Source: Mucilaginibacter sp.
GTDB lineage: Bacteria > Bacteroidota > Bacteroidia > Sphingobacteriales > Sphingobacteriaceae
Length of the DNA: 43,331 bases
Direction: 5' to 3'
NCBI GenBank assembly: GCA_025352225.1
Contig: JANXTT010000146.1
Span: 1 to 43,331 of the forward strand
Notes under the pieces: model-generated
Database searches by the model: none
What the model saw: only the letters and a program-made list of their open reading frames with translations
What the model was told of the DNA's origin: nothing
Program-made: the position numbers and the translations under genes
Shown: piece by piece, positions 24,151-33,217 of the stretch
How positions within the stretch are numbered: position 1 is the stretch's first letter
How the letters are laid out: every line of letters starts with the position of its first letter

Positions 24151-25959
24151 TTAAGAGCCCGGCAGTATATCGCCTCTTAATATTCTAAATCTTTTCCTCG
24201 ATTCTGTGAGCCAGAGGCTTGACGGATAATCTGTAATGATTTTTTGGTAATAAATTTTAGCCTGCGTTTTGTCATTTAAATGATTTTCATAGATATCACC
24301 CAGCATAAATACAGCATCATCTGCCCAAAGGTCAACTTTATAATCAGTTGCGATTTTTTGCAGGGGCTCAATTGCCAGCTGATATTCTTTTTTTTGTATG
24401 AAAATTCGGGCTTTTGACATTAAAATATCAGCACTTAATGAATTTCCAGGGAAAACTCGGTCAATGCTATCCAACGTTATAATGGCTTTATCAAGGTCTT
24501 CTTTAAAGATCAATAAATCGGCACGGGCGTACATTTTTAGTGGATTACCGGTGCTGTCAAACGCCGTGTGATCATTAATCAGTAGCGAAAGGTTAAGCGC
24601 GTCATTGGCAATTAACTGCGAGGTTGCCGCTTTTAAAACATCTAGCTGGCCTTGGGCCCACACAAAATCGCCTGTATAATAAGCCAGCTTGGCATTACGG
24701 AATTGCGCTTCCTGCCCAACAGCTGTGCCCGAAAAGTCTTTTTCTACCTGGCTGTATACTAGCGTTGCATCCCAGGGTTTATTGTTAAGCAGGTAAACAT
24801 CGCCTAAATCAAGTTTACAATCGGCTAACAGAGCCGGCCTAATACCGGGTATGGTAATTGTTTCTTCTAATAGTTTTTCTGCAGTACTAAGTTTATGAAG
24901 TTTAAATGCCTGTAAGCTGGCAAGTTTTTGCATAGCAAAGGCGGTATTGGTGTTGCGGCCAAACTCCGTTAGCAGGTCTTGATAGTTTTTTTCAAGCCCG
25001 GTTAAATCGCTTAATATATATTTTCCAGCCGTTATTTTTGAGTTTTTGGTATTGATGAGTTCAATTTTTGCAGGAATATAAAACTCCTGTTCTTTTCCTT
25101 TATTGATCAGGAACTCATATCCTCGGATAGCTTCATCATACGCTTCATTATTAGTAAAAGTGCGGCAAAGCTCAAAAATACTCCTTCCGCCGTCATTTAT
25201 TCTGCGGCTCAGGGCAAGGGCTTGGTTTAGTGCCTGATCAAATTGTTTTTGTTGCAAATACTGCCACGTAAGCAAATCGGTGTAGGCAAGTTGCTGAGGA
25301 TATTGCTGTATTAATTTTAACAATGCCGTTTTTAGCATATCATAATCCTGGTCATCATCGCCAAATTGCGCAGCGATGCCTATTTTAGCCTGGGCAAGAT
25401 ATTCGGGGTTGGTTTGCAACAGGTTTAAATACTCGGTAACTACACTAAACTTATCATGTTTAAAGCCATAAAGCGTGATTAATTCGTTAGCATATAGTTG
25501 ATCGTTATTTAAAATTTTGCGCCCCTGCCTAAATGTTTTAATTGCATAATCAATGTTTCCTGCCTGGTAAAACCCTGTGGCAATATCGGCTATGGCAGCA
25601 ATATCAGGCTGCATGTTTTTAAAAATGTTGTTGTAAATATTTTCGGCCTTATCAGGTTCTCCTTTTTCGCGAAAAATGTTTCCTAATGCTATTGCATACT
25701 GATATCGTTGCGGATATCTGTTCAGCATTTTTTTTGTAATGCTTTCAGCTTCGTCAAACTTTTTAAGGCTTAATAAGCTTTTTATATAAAAAGGGTAGTA
25801 AATCTCATTGTTTTGTTTGTATAGTTTTTGATAAATATCTACGGCTTTTTTGGGCTCGCCATTAGTTTCAAATTGCTGTGCCAGTTGCAGATCCTGAATT
25901 TGGGCAACAGCATATAAGCTACAGAGCATGAGCACAATTAAGGCAACAGTTTTTTTCAT
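24151..25959 (-). CDS. Exported tetratricopeptide-repeat protein
   Basis: A 602-residue protein with a signal peptide (1-19, ending AVAQ) followed by helical repeats through the whole length. TPR consensus spacing is seen for example at 'GEPKKAVDIYQKLYKQ', 'GEPDKAENIYNNIF', 'GNIDYAIKTFRQGRK', 'KEYQLAIEPLQKIATDY' and 'NDKTQAKIYYQKIITDYP'. The last repeats resemble the YbgF/BamD type. It probably acts as a periplasmic scaffold. No catalytic domain is present. First gene of a leftward trio with DUF4286 and rfbC; no functional tie between them is obvious. Confidence 0.85.
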   Translation of the reverse strand: MKKTVALIVLMLCSLYAVAQIQDLQLAQQFETNGEPKKAVDIYQKLYKQNNEIYYPFYIKSLLSLKKFDEAESITKKMLNRYPQRYQYAIALGNIFREKGEPDKAENIYNNIFKNMQPDIAAIADIATGFYQAGNIDYAIKTFRQGRKILNNDQLYANELITLYGFKHDKFSVVTEYLNLLQTNPEYLAQAKIGIAAQFGDDDQDYDMLKTALLKLIQQYPQQLAYTDLLTWQYLQQKQFDQALNQALALSRRINDGGRSIFELCRTFTNNEAYDEAIRGYEFLINKGKEQEFYIPAKIELINTKNSKITAGKYILSDLTGLEKNYQDLLTEFGRNTNTAFAMQKLASLQAFKLHKLSTAEKLLEETITIPGIRPALLADCKLDLGDVYLLNNKPWDATLVYSQVEKDFSGTAVGQEAQFRNAKLAYYTGDFVWAQGQLDVLKAATSQLIANDALNLSLLINDHTAFDSTGNPLKMYARADLLIFKEDLDKAIITLDSIDRVFPGNSLSADILMSKARIFIQKKEYQLAIEPLQKIATDYKVDLWADDAVFMLGDIYENHLNDKTQAKIYYQKIITDYPSSLWLTESRKRFRILRGDILPGS

Positions 25960-25964
25960 CAGAT

Positions 25965-25997
25965 CAAAAATAATACAATAAGAACGGTTTTTAACAA
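25965..25997 (-). promoter_or_regulatory. Promoter of the TPR gene, close to its start codon
   Basis: On the minus strand a -33 TTG (25995-25997) precedes a -7 box TATTTTTG (25965-25972) by 22 nt. The box ends 5 nt before the ATG at 25959, so the message would be leaderless or nearly so. Confidence 0.45.
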
Positions 25998-26120
25998 GAT
26001 GCTTGTATTTACCATAATTTATAATCTTCTTTATGGGTAAAATTGTAGTGACAGTAATGTTAATTCAATTTCCTTTTCCTAAATTAACCTAATTAGAACA
26101 ACAAGAGTATATTTTTAAAG

Positions 26121-28016
26121 ATGTTTAATCGCGTTTACAAGATTTTTTTTATTACAATATTATTTGCGGCATTCTCTTGTACCAACAAATCAGCACGTGA
26201 GATTCCTATAGCTGATTTTTTTAACATACCGGCTAAAAGCGCATTCCGTATTTCGCCTGATGGGCATTATATTTCTTACATCAAAAATTATAATGGGAAA
26301 CAGAATATTTTTATAAAATCGTTAATTGATGGCAAGGAACGGATGGCACCGGTTTTTGATTATTCTGTTCGCGATTATTTCTGGACCTATAATAATCAGA
26401 TCATCGTTACACCCCGAAAAGAAGAACTCAACCAGTTTCAAATGTTCGCTATTGATGTGGCAACATTACAGATACGTAATCTGCTCTCCATTGAGAAGGT
26501 TAATTTTAAACTATTAAACCGTAACCGCAACAATCCCGACGTTATTACTTTTACCATGAACAAGCGAGATTCAATGGTTAATGACGTTTACCATCTGGAT
26601 ACCAAAACCGGGGAGTTAAAAATGTATTTAAAAAATCCTGGAAATATTACGATGTGGTATCCGGATGTGGATGGAAAGATAAGGCTTGCGAAAACTTCTG
26701 ACGATGTAAACGAAACTATTCTGTTCAGAGAAAACGAGAAAGCCGAATTTAAACCAATAATCAGAAATAATTTTAAGAACCGTGTTGATCCGGTGGCCTT
26801 TACCGGGGTAAAAAATTATTTCTATGCCCTGTCAAACGTTAACCGGGATAAAATGGCTCTTGTTGAAATAAATGCCGAGAACGGGAAAGAAGAGAAAGTG
26901 GTATATGGCAATGAAAATGCCGATATCGATGATGTATACTATTCAAAAACCAAACGCAGAGCCGAAACTGTATCGTGGCAGTGTGCCAAACCCCAGAGAT
27001 ATTTTTTAAACCCCGATGTCAAAGCGCTTTATGACGATCTGTATCATAAGTTATCCGGTAACGAAATAAAAATTATTGATAGGGACAGTAGTGAAAACAA
27101 TAATTTAATATATGCTTATAGTGACCGTAACCGAGGTGAGATTTATTTATATCAAATAAAAAGTAAGCAACTCACTAAGCTTGGTGATCTGAATGGCGGC
27201 ATAAAACCATCAGATTTATGCGAGATGAAGCCAGTATCATTTAAAGCAGGCGATGGAATGGTGATTAATGGCTACCTTACTATCCCGTTAAATACAAAGG
27301 CCGAAAATCTGCCAGTTGTAGTGATACCCCATAATGACCCCTGGAGACGGAATACCTGGGGTTATAGTGATGAGGTGCAGTTTTTAACCAATAGGGGATA
27401 TGCTGTTTTTCAAGTTAATTACCGGGGGTCTACAGGATATGGGAAGGCTTTTTACAGTGCAGGCTTTAAACAGATTGGCGGTAAAATGCAACAGGATATT
27501 ACAGATGGCGTTAAATGGTTAATCAGTGAGAAAATAGCTGATCCAAAACGGATAGCCATTTTTGGATCCTGGTTTGGTGGGTTTTCGGCACTATACGGCA
27601 TGGCTTTCCACCCGGAGCTATATAAGTGCGCGGCGATTCAATACGGAATGATCAATTCTTTTACTTTGGTTAAGGATGTGCCGCCAGATTTGAAGCCCTA
27701 TTTGAGTATGATATATGAAAAAGTAGGCAATCCGGAAACCGATGCCGACCAGTTTAGGGCCATATCACCTGTTTTTAACACTAAAAAATTTAAGGCCCCA
27801 ATATTGATCTATCAAAGCAGTAGGGATCCGCATGCTAACATTAGCGAACTTAACCAATTTGTTAGAGAGCTGCGTAAAAGAAAAGTACCGGTTACCTATA
27901 TACTTAAAGGTAGCGAACATAGGCGCGAACATATACCACCATGGGAGCGCAATAAGTTACAGATGTATACAGAGCTTGAGCGATTTTTAAGTATTAACTT
28001 ACTGGGTAATAAGTGA
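26121..28016 (+). CDS. S9 (prolyl oligopeptidase) family lipoprotein lacking the catalytic serine
   Basis: A 631-residue protein with a lipoprotein signal ending AFSC (C20), a beta-propeller-like part (about 40-365) and an alpha/beta-hydrolase domain (370-631). Family blocks are clear: 'EVQFLTNRGYAVFQVNYRGSTGYG' type sequence near 428-451 and 'ADPKRIAIFG' before the nucleophile elbow. The elbow normally reads GxSxGG; here it reads G482-S-W484-F-G-G, with Trp at the nucleophile place. The acid (D569 in 'SSRDPH') and His (H600 in 'GSEHRRE') seem to be kept. So it is probably a pseudo-enzyme that binds peptides. It is followed 11 nt later by a histidine kinase and then a response regulator. Confidence 0.85.
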   Translation: MFNRVYKIFFITILFAAFSCTNKSAREIPIADFFNIPAKSAFRISPDGHYISYIKNYNGKQNIFIKSLIDGKERMAPVFDYSVRDYFWTYNNQIIVTPRKEELNQFQMFAIDVATLQIRNLLSIEKVNFKLLNRNRNNPDVITFTMNKRDSMVNDVYHLDTKTGELKMYLKNPGNITMWYPDVDGKIRLAKTSDDVNETILFRENEKAEFKPIIRNNFKNRVDPVAFTGVKNYFYALSNVNRDKMALVEINAENGKEEKVVYGNENADIDDVYYSKTKRRAETVSWQCAKPQRYFLNPDVKALYDDLYHKLSGNEIKIIDRDSSENNNLIYAYSDRNRGEIYLYQIKSKQLTKLGDLNGGIKPSDLCEMKPVSFKAGDGMVINGYLTIPLNTKAENLPVVVIPHNDPWRRNTWGYSDEVQFLTNRGYAVFQVNYRGSTGYGKAFYSAGFKQIGGKMQQDITDGVKWLISEKIADPKRIAIFGSWFGGFSALYGMAFHPELYKCAAIQYGMINSFTLVKDVPPDLKPYLSMIYEKVGNPETDADQFRAISPVFNTKKFKAPILIYQSSRDPHANISELNQFVRELRKRKVPVTYILKGSEHRREHIPPWERNKLQMYTELERFLSINLLGNK

Positions 28017-28027
28017 ATGCTTAACCC

Positions 28028-29668
28028 ATGGTAGAAAAAAGAGGAATATATCGCAAAAATATTTTGCTTATCGCCGCATTTATTGTGTTGATATCAGCTA
28101 TACTTATTGTTGCGCTTTTAATAAGTTATGACCTTACCCGCAAATATGTTGAGAATGAGTTTTCTTCGCGTAAAATTGAGGTGATGGAAAAAACCATGCG
28201 TGCATATAATGATTTTTTTCAGAATAAAATACCTGAAATTACCGCTTATCAAGGGTTTTTGAATAAGTCTTCCGCTTCAAAATATGCCGCTACAGTATTT
28301 GACAGTTACCCTTTTGTTAAAAGTATAAATTTTTATCATTTCGATATTAGTAACCATAAACAACAAAATCCTAATAAGGCAATCGATTTAAATATAACGG
28401 TTAGAGATGGTTTTCGTTTTGCTGGGATAGGGCATATAACCAAACTTAATAGCTCAATTGTTGAAAGCGATAATGATTTTAAAGTAATGGCCTCAAAGTT
28501 GGCCAGTTTTATAAAAAAGGCGGATACTTCAAAAGTATATACGTCCGACGAAACTTTTAAGACATTTTATGATATTAAACCTAATAAGATAAGTTATATT
28601 AATAACCCCCGGCGCGAAGAGCTAAAGATGTATAAGGATTTGCTTAGAAGTCCCAAATTATCATCGGTATACCAACAGGATATGATGACTTTTTATTTAA
28701 GTCCGTTTAACTTGGAAATAATAAACACCCATCGGGAGTTGTATCAGCATATTAGATTACGGCAAGTTGTTTATGACCCTATTGATGAAAACACCGACGA
28801 AAACATTACTACTGAAATTGCATTTCCGGGCGCGTTTTCTGATTATAAATTGTATTTCCAGTCGAGCCGAAGTTTTGTTACTACCGAAGTTATCAGGCAG
28901 TTTTTGCCTATTGCCGCTGTTGTGGTGCTAATTTACTTTTTTGTGGTTGTTATTGGCTGGCTTATTTACCACAACCTCAATGTTAACCACAAGTTGTTTA
29001 AGTTACAATACGACTTTATAAACAACTTTACACATGAGTTTAAAACACCCGTTAGTGTGATTAAAATCGCCGGTTCAAACCTACGTAGCGAAGCTGAGCT
29101 TACAGATAGGCAGCGGATGCATTATGGTAAAATACTGGACGAAGAAGCTGATAAGCTAAATAATTTAATGAACAGATTGCTTTCGTTCACACAGCTCGAA
29201 AACAAATCTATATATTTAAAGAACGAAGAAATTAATTTGGATGAATTTGTTCTGAAATATATCAATACCTTTAAAATAAAGTACCCCGATTTTGATATCA
29301 CTTACAAGCTGAAAAATATTAATATTTTTAAGTCTGACCCGGTGCTATTGGGCAGCATATTTCAGAACCTGATTGAAAATGCCTACAAGTACTCGCCAAC
29401 CGATTGCAAAGTGTTGTATATTATGATTGAACGCGTTAAAAAGGATGTGTTTTTTTTGTTTGCCGATAAAGGGATAGGCATCCCTAAAAATGAGATGGAT
29501 AATATATTTAAAAAGTTTTATAGAATACAAAGCCAATATAATCAGAATGGCAGTGTAGGCCTGGGACTGGCCTTTTGTAAAGAGCTTGTTAATTTTATGA
29601 ATGGAGAAATTGCTGTTAAAAGCAAAGTTAATGAGGGATCTGAATTTAAAATAACATTACCATATTAA
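28028..29668 (+). CDS. Membrane sensor histidine kinase
   Basis: A 546-residue kinase. One helix at about 10-33 and another near 294-319 enclose a periplasmic sensor of about 260 residues with no recognised domain. The cytoplasmic part has the HisKA box 'FTHEFKTPVSVIK' with H336, N-box 'FQNLIENAYKYSP', G1 'DKGIGIP', and G2 'GSVGLGLAFCKELV'. It should autophosphorylate and pass phosphate to the regulator encoded 10 nt downstream. The gene upstream encodes an exported lipoprotein that may share the periplasm with the sensor domain. Confidence 0.93.
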   Translation: MVEKRGIYRKNILLIAAFIVLISAILIVALLISYDLTRKYVENEFSSRKIEVMEKTMRAYNDFFQNKIPEITAYQGFLNKSSASKYAATVFDSYPFVKSINFYHFDISNHKQQNPNKAIDLNITVRDGFRFAGIGHITKLNSSIVESDNDFKVMASKLASFIKKADTSKVYTSDETFKTFYDIKPNKISYINNPRREELKMYKDLLRSPKLSSVYQQDMMTFYLSPFNLEIINTHRELYQHIRLRQVVYDPIDENTDENITTEIAFPGAFSDYKLYFQSSRSFVTTEVIRQFLPIAAVVVLIYFFVVVIGWLIYHNLNVNHKLFKLQYDFINNFTHEFKTPVSVIKIAGSNLRSEAELTDRQRMHYGKILDEEADKLNNLMNRLLSFTQLENKSIYLKNEEINLDEFVLKYINTFKIKYPDFDITYKLKNINIFKSDPVLLGSIFQNLIENAYKYSPTDCKVLYIMIERVKKDVFFLFADKGIGIPKNEMDNIFKKFYRIQSQYNQNGSVGLGLAFCKELVNFMNGEIAVKSKVNEGSEFKITLPY

Positions 29669-29678
29669 AACCATAGAT

Positions 29679-30365
29679 ATGAATAAGGAAATAAAAATTG
29701 CTTTAGTAGAAGACGACGAAAATCTGAGATTTTTAGTTTCAGAACGCTTAACGCTCGAAGGGTATAAAGTTTTGGAAGCGGCAGATGGAGCTACCGCCGA
29801 AAATATGATACTCAATGAAAAGCCGCATATTGTATTGCTCGATTGGATGTTGCCAGGTAAACAAGGTTCAGAAGTTTGCACCGCAATACGTGCCAAGGGG
29901 TTTGATAATTTAGTTATTATGATGACCGCCAAAGCACAGGATGTTGATAAGATAGAAGCGTATTATTTTGGCGTGTCCGATTATATTACTAAACCATTTA
30001 ATATGGATGTGCTGGTTGCCATGATTGATAATAAAATTAAGTTTACGTTAAACACCGATAAATCTGAAGCGCATAAGTTTGCTAATATGGAGCATCATCC
30101 TAATACGCACACTTTATTAAGGGATGGGAAAAAAATTGAGCTTACCATTTTAGAGAACCGCATTTTGTTGTACTTTTTAAACAATAAAAATAAAGTCATC
30201 AATCGTGAAGAGTTGATGATGGAAGTATGGGGTTATAATGCCGATGTAAATACACGCACGCTGGATATGCATATTGTAAGGCTTCGTAAAAAAATTGAGA
30301 ATAACCCCGATTCGCCCCAATATCTGCAAACCGTTAGAGGGATAGGTTATAAGTTTGTTGAGTAA
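29679..30365 (+). CDS. OmpR/PhoB-type response regulator
   Basis: A 228-residue two-domain regulator. The receiver (1-120) has the acidic pair D12/D13, phospho-acceptor D55 in 'VLLDWMLPG', T83 and K105 in 'TKPF'. The C-terminal winged helix (130-226) shows 'LTILENRILLYFLNNKNKVINREELM' type sequence, 'VNTRTLDMHIVRLRKKIENNP' and 'VRGIGYKF'. It is the partner of the preceding kinase. Its targets are unknown; autoregulation of the three-gene unit would be typical. It converges on the methyltransferase gene, with only 4 nt between stops. Confidence 0.95.
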   Translation: MNKEIKIALVEDDENLRFLVSERLTLEGYKVLEAADGATAENMILNEKPHIVLLDWMLPGKQGSEVCTAIRAKGFDNLVIMMTAKAQDVDKIEAYYFGVSDYITKPFNMDVLVAMIDNKIKFTLNTDKSEAHKFANMEHHPNTHTLLRDGKKIELTILENRILLYFLNNKNKVINREELMMEVWGYNADVNTRTLDMHIVRLRKKIENNPDSPQYLQTVRGIGYKFVE

Positions 30366-30369
30366 CTTG

Positions 30370-30996
30370 TTAATTTAGAGCTTTTTGATATTGGGTCGAA
30401 ATTATAAACTTTCCAAAAAACGTTTTAGCCGTTAGCTTTTTATAGTTGTGGACTTCAAATTGGCAGCCAATATTGGGCATGTGTAAAGTTTCAATTTGGC
30501 AAATTATCTTGAAAAACAGGTACATACTTTTAAGCAAAACGCTTTGCCATATTTTACCTGTTGTTTGAAAATCGGTACATAACCAAAGGCCATTTTTTTT
30601 TAACAGGCTATGGGTGTGCGCAAAAACAGAAGTTAACGTTTTTTCTGTAAAGTTATCGAATAGAAAAGGCGTAATCACAACATCGAAAACGTTTTCCATT
30701 TGTACGTTTTCGATGGGTTGGTTTATAAAGATAACCTCGTTGCTGGCTACGTACATCTGCTTGGCCAAAGCTGTCATTTTTGAAGATACTTCTACGTAAG
30801 TAATTTTTAAACCCGATGGGTGAACCCTGGCTATTTCGCGTAGTATCCAGCCAGTACCCCCGCCTATTATTATGATGCTGGAGTTTGCAGGGATAAAACC
30901 TAGCAGGTAAACCTGTGCACTAATGAGGGCATTACCAAAAATGATTTTTGATAGCCGATCGTAAAACGGGGCAGAATTATCGTAGTTAGCCGGCAT
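30370..30996 (-). CDS. Class I SAM-dependent methyltransferase
   Basis: A 208-residue protein with Rossmann motif I 'IIIIGGGTGWILREIA' (37-52), an acidic end of strand two in 'TYVEVSSKMTALAK', and 'VFDVVITPFLFDNF' as motif IV. The start 'YDNSAPFYDRLSKIIFG' is like that of the UbiE/methyltransferase-11 group. Its substrate is unknown. It begins 9 nt after a UbiA-like gene, so a pair acting on a prenylated or membrane lipid-like molecule is possible. Confidence 0.8.
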   Translation of the reverse strand: MPANYDNSAPFYDRLSKIIFGNALISAQVYLLGFIPANSSIIIIGGGTGWILREIARVHPSGLKITYVEVSSKMTALAKQMYVASNEVIFINQPIENVQMENVFDVVITPFLFDNFTEKTLTSVFAHTHSLLKKNGLWLCTDFQTTGKIWQSVLLKSMYLFFKIICQIETLHMPNIGCQFEVHNYKKLTAKTFFGKFIISTQYQKALN

Positions 30997-31005
30997 GTAA
31001 ACAAA

Positions 31006-31881
31006 TTAAAGCAATTTAAAGGCCATTAAAAAAAGGTATTGTAATATCAACATCCCGTCCATGTACAAAAAATAATAATACTCGTCTTTTTGCCACTCCG
31101 ATTTAAATATGAGCCACCCTGTAACTACTACCGTAAAGCCTAAAGCAAAAAAATCGTGACTAAATCCATTACCCTTAAACATAAATAACAATACCATATA
31201 CCCTGCCAGTAGCAACTGACAAAACAGATACGCCTTTCGTTCTCCTAAAACTACTGGAATACTTTTTAGGCCTAATTGCCTATCCTGAAAAAGGTCGCGG
31301 ATATCAAAAGGGATGGTTAAAGCGCTTATAAACAGAAAGCGTTTGGCTATTAATATGGTGGTATCTCTAATTGATACATTAGCCAGATGGTTACTTTCGG
31401 CCTCTAAAATGGGTAAAAGCACACAGCTTATGGTCCAAACTGTAGTTATAAGTAGTGATTTTAATCCGGGGATATTGCGTAAACCAAATTTTTGATTACC
31501 AACGGAAAAAAGTGGCATACTATACCCAAAAGATAAAATAGCCAAAAATATGAGCAGTAGTTTTGATTTGAAAGAAAGCATTAAAAATAAAGGAAGCAAT
31601 GATAAGGCCGAAATTATGGTTATGGATACCATTAACCTATGATGCGAAAAAAACCAGCGCACTCTTTTGTACGATGATTTTTCGGGCGTTTTAGGCTTGC
31701 TTAAAAAAATACTGAAGTTGTATATGCAAAGTGTAGATGCCAATAAAAGGGCCAATAGCGGATAAAAAGCTTTGCTGCCAATAAGCTGCATAGTAAGCAA
31801 TGCTTGCGCTACCGCACATAATGCCATAAACAGGTTACTGAATAGGGTAAAATCCAGAATAGACAGAAAAAACTTTCTCAT
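31006..31881 (-). CDS. UbiA-like prenyltransferase family membrane protein
   Basis: A 291-residue protein with eight to nine hydrophobic helices. The second Asp-rich site of the UbiA family is present as 'DIRDLFQDRQLGLKSIPV' (about residues 198-215). The first site, normally NDxxDxxxD, is reduced to 'YNFSIFLSKP' (54-63), with no Asp after the Asn. Hence it may use another metal arrangement, or not be a prenyltransferase. It lies 34 nt after the metallophosphoesterase gene and 9 nt before the methyltransferase, all leftward. Confidence 0.75.
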   Translation of the reverse strand: MRKFFLSILDFTLFSNLFMALCAVAQALLTMQLIGSKAFYPLLALLLASTLCIYNFSIFLSKPKTPEKSSYKRVRWFFSHHRLMVSITIISALSLLPLFLMLSFKSKLLLIFLAILSFGYSMPLFSVGNQKFGLRNIPGLKSLLITTVWTISCVLLPILEAESNHLANVSIRDTTILIAKRFLFISALTIPFDIRDLFQDRQLGLKSIPVVLGERKAYLFCQLLLAGYMVLLFMFKGNGFSHDFFALGFTVVVTGWLIFKSEWQKDEYYYFLYMDGMLILQYLFLMAFKLL

Positions 31882-31915
31882 ATGAGCAAGAAAACAAACC
31901 GTGTTTTATCCCAGC

Positions 31916-33199
31916 TTATGATATTTTATTTTTTAAAGACGGATCTGATGAGGCTTTAAGTTCAAATATCGTTATTTCGGGCAATATTCCTACCCGGCCG
32001 GGGTAACCTAAAAAGCCATATCCAGTATTAACGTACAGTTGCTGGTTGCCTTCACGATAAAGGCCTGCCCATTCTTTGTAAACATATTGTATAGGGCTCC
32101 ATTGAAAATGGGCTGTTTGGACACCAAACTGCATGCCGTGGGTATGACCCGAAAACATGACGTCTATTTCTGGGTAGTTTAAAACCTGCGAGCGCCAGTG
32201 TGATGGATCATGAGAGAGCAACAATTTAACAGGCAAGTCGCCGGTATCTTTAACAGCCAGGTCAACACGGCCATATTTAGGAAACCGGCTCATGCTCCCC
32301 CAGTTTTCTACACCTAAAATACCTATTTCCTGACCATCAACCTTTAACCGCCTATGGTCATTTAAAATCAGATCCCAACCCATATTTTTATGTGTAGTTT
32401 TGAGGTCGTCCATGTTTTTCTTTTTCGCTTCTTTGCTGGCCCAATTTGCGTAATCACCATAATCGTGGTTACCTAAGGCGGAGTAAACACCTAAAGGAGC
32501 CTTCACTTTAGAAAAAATATCCTGATAACCACTCATTTCACTAGTAACTGCGTTAACCAGATCGCCGGTAAAAAAAATAAAGTCCGGTTTTTCGCGCAGT
32601 AACATTTCAACGCCGCCCAAAACGGCTTTTTTATTATAAAAACTACCGGAATGTATGTCTGATATCTGCCCAAGTTTAATACCATCAAAAGCTTTAGGGA
32701 GGTTGGGTAAATACAGTACTTTGCGCCTCACCCGGTAATCATACGCACTAGAGATGATACCATGTGTTAGTGCAACCAGAGGTAAGGAGCCCGCTAATAA
32801 GCCGGCCTTCATTAAAAACTCCGAACGGGGGATATTTGCTGGTTTTGGCTGACTCGCCGGAAACTCAGGTTCGCTTTTTTTTCGGCTGCGGGCAATTGAT
32901 AAACAGATACGCCTTAAATCATCAACCAAAATAAATGGCAAGAAAAGCACTTTAGCTATCCAAATGAGGAAGAACACCATTAATAGTGCAGCACGTGTAC
33001 CTACATTTAATTTTAAATAAATACTTAAGAAAAGCCCGACAAGCAATACAACAGATATTAGCCAATAAACAATGGTAAATAAAGTTGTATGCGGGAATTT
33101 CCATTTTTTAGAAATTCCCCGTATTCCGCTTATAATATATACATCGGTAATGAGCAAAAAAACGGCTATACCTAATAAAATTAAGAGTTGTGATGACAT
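31916..33199 (-). CDS. Membrane-anchored metallophosphoesterase
   Basis: A 427-residue protein. Three helices lie in the first 110 residues, followed by a fourth hydrophobic segment (about 128-148) just before the catalytic domain. Calcineurin-like motifs are 'GQISDIHSGSFY', 'FTGDLVN', 'LGNHDYGDY', 'LLSHDPSHW' and 'SGHTHGMQFG', a full metal-binding set. This arrangement resembles the YkuE/LpxH-like group of membrane phosphoesterases. The substrate is probably a lipid or nucleotide at the membrane surface, but which one is not shown. It lies 18 nt after the MoxR-like gene. Confidence 0.88.
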   Translation of the reverse strand: MSSQLLILLGIAVFLLITDVYIISGIRGISKKWKFPHTTLFTIVYWLISVVLLVGLFLSIYLKLNVGTRAALLMVFFLIWIAKVLFLPFILVDDLRRICLSIARSRKKSEPEFPASQPKPANIPRSEFLMKAGLLAGSLPLVALTHGIISSAYDYRVRRKVLYLPNLPKAFDGIKLGQISDIHSGSFYNKKAVLGGVEMLLREKPDFIFFTGDLVNAVTSEMSGYQDIFSKVKAPLGVYSALGNHDYGDYANWASKEAKKKNMDDLKTTHKNMGWDLILNDHRRLKVDGQEIGILGVENWGSMSRFPKYGRVDLAVKDTGDLPVKLLLSHDPSHWRSQVLNYPEIDVMFSGHTHGMQFGVQTAHFQWSPIQYVYKEWAGLYREGNQQLYVNTGYGFLGYPGRVGILPEITIFELKASSDPSLKNKIS

Positions 33200-33217
33200 T
33201 AGGGCTAAATTAACAAA

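Noticed and set aside
27552..27590. Reading error explaining the missing Ser in the S9-family protein
   Set aside because: The frame is intact on both sides and the motif order G-S-W-F-G-G needs more than one base change to restore GxSxGG, so a simple indel does not explain it. Raw reads would still settle it.
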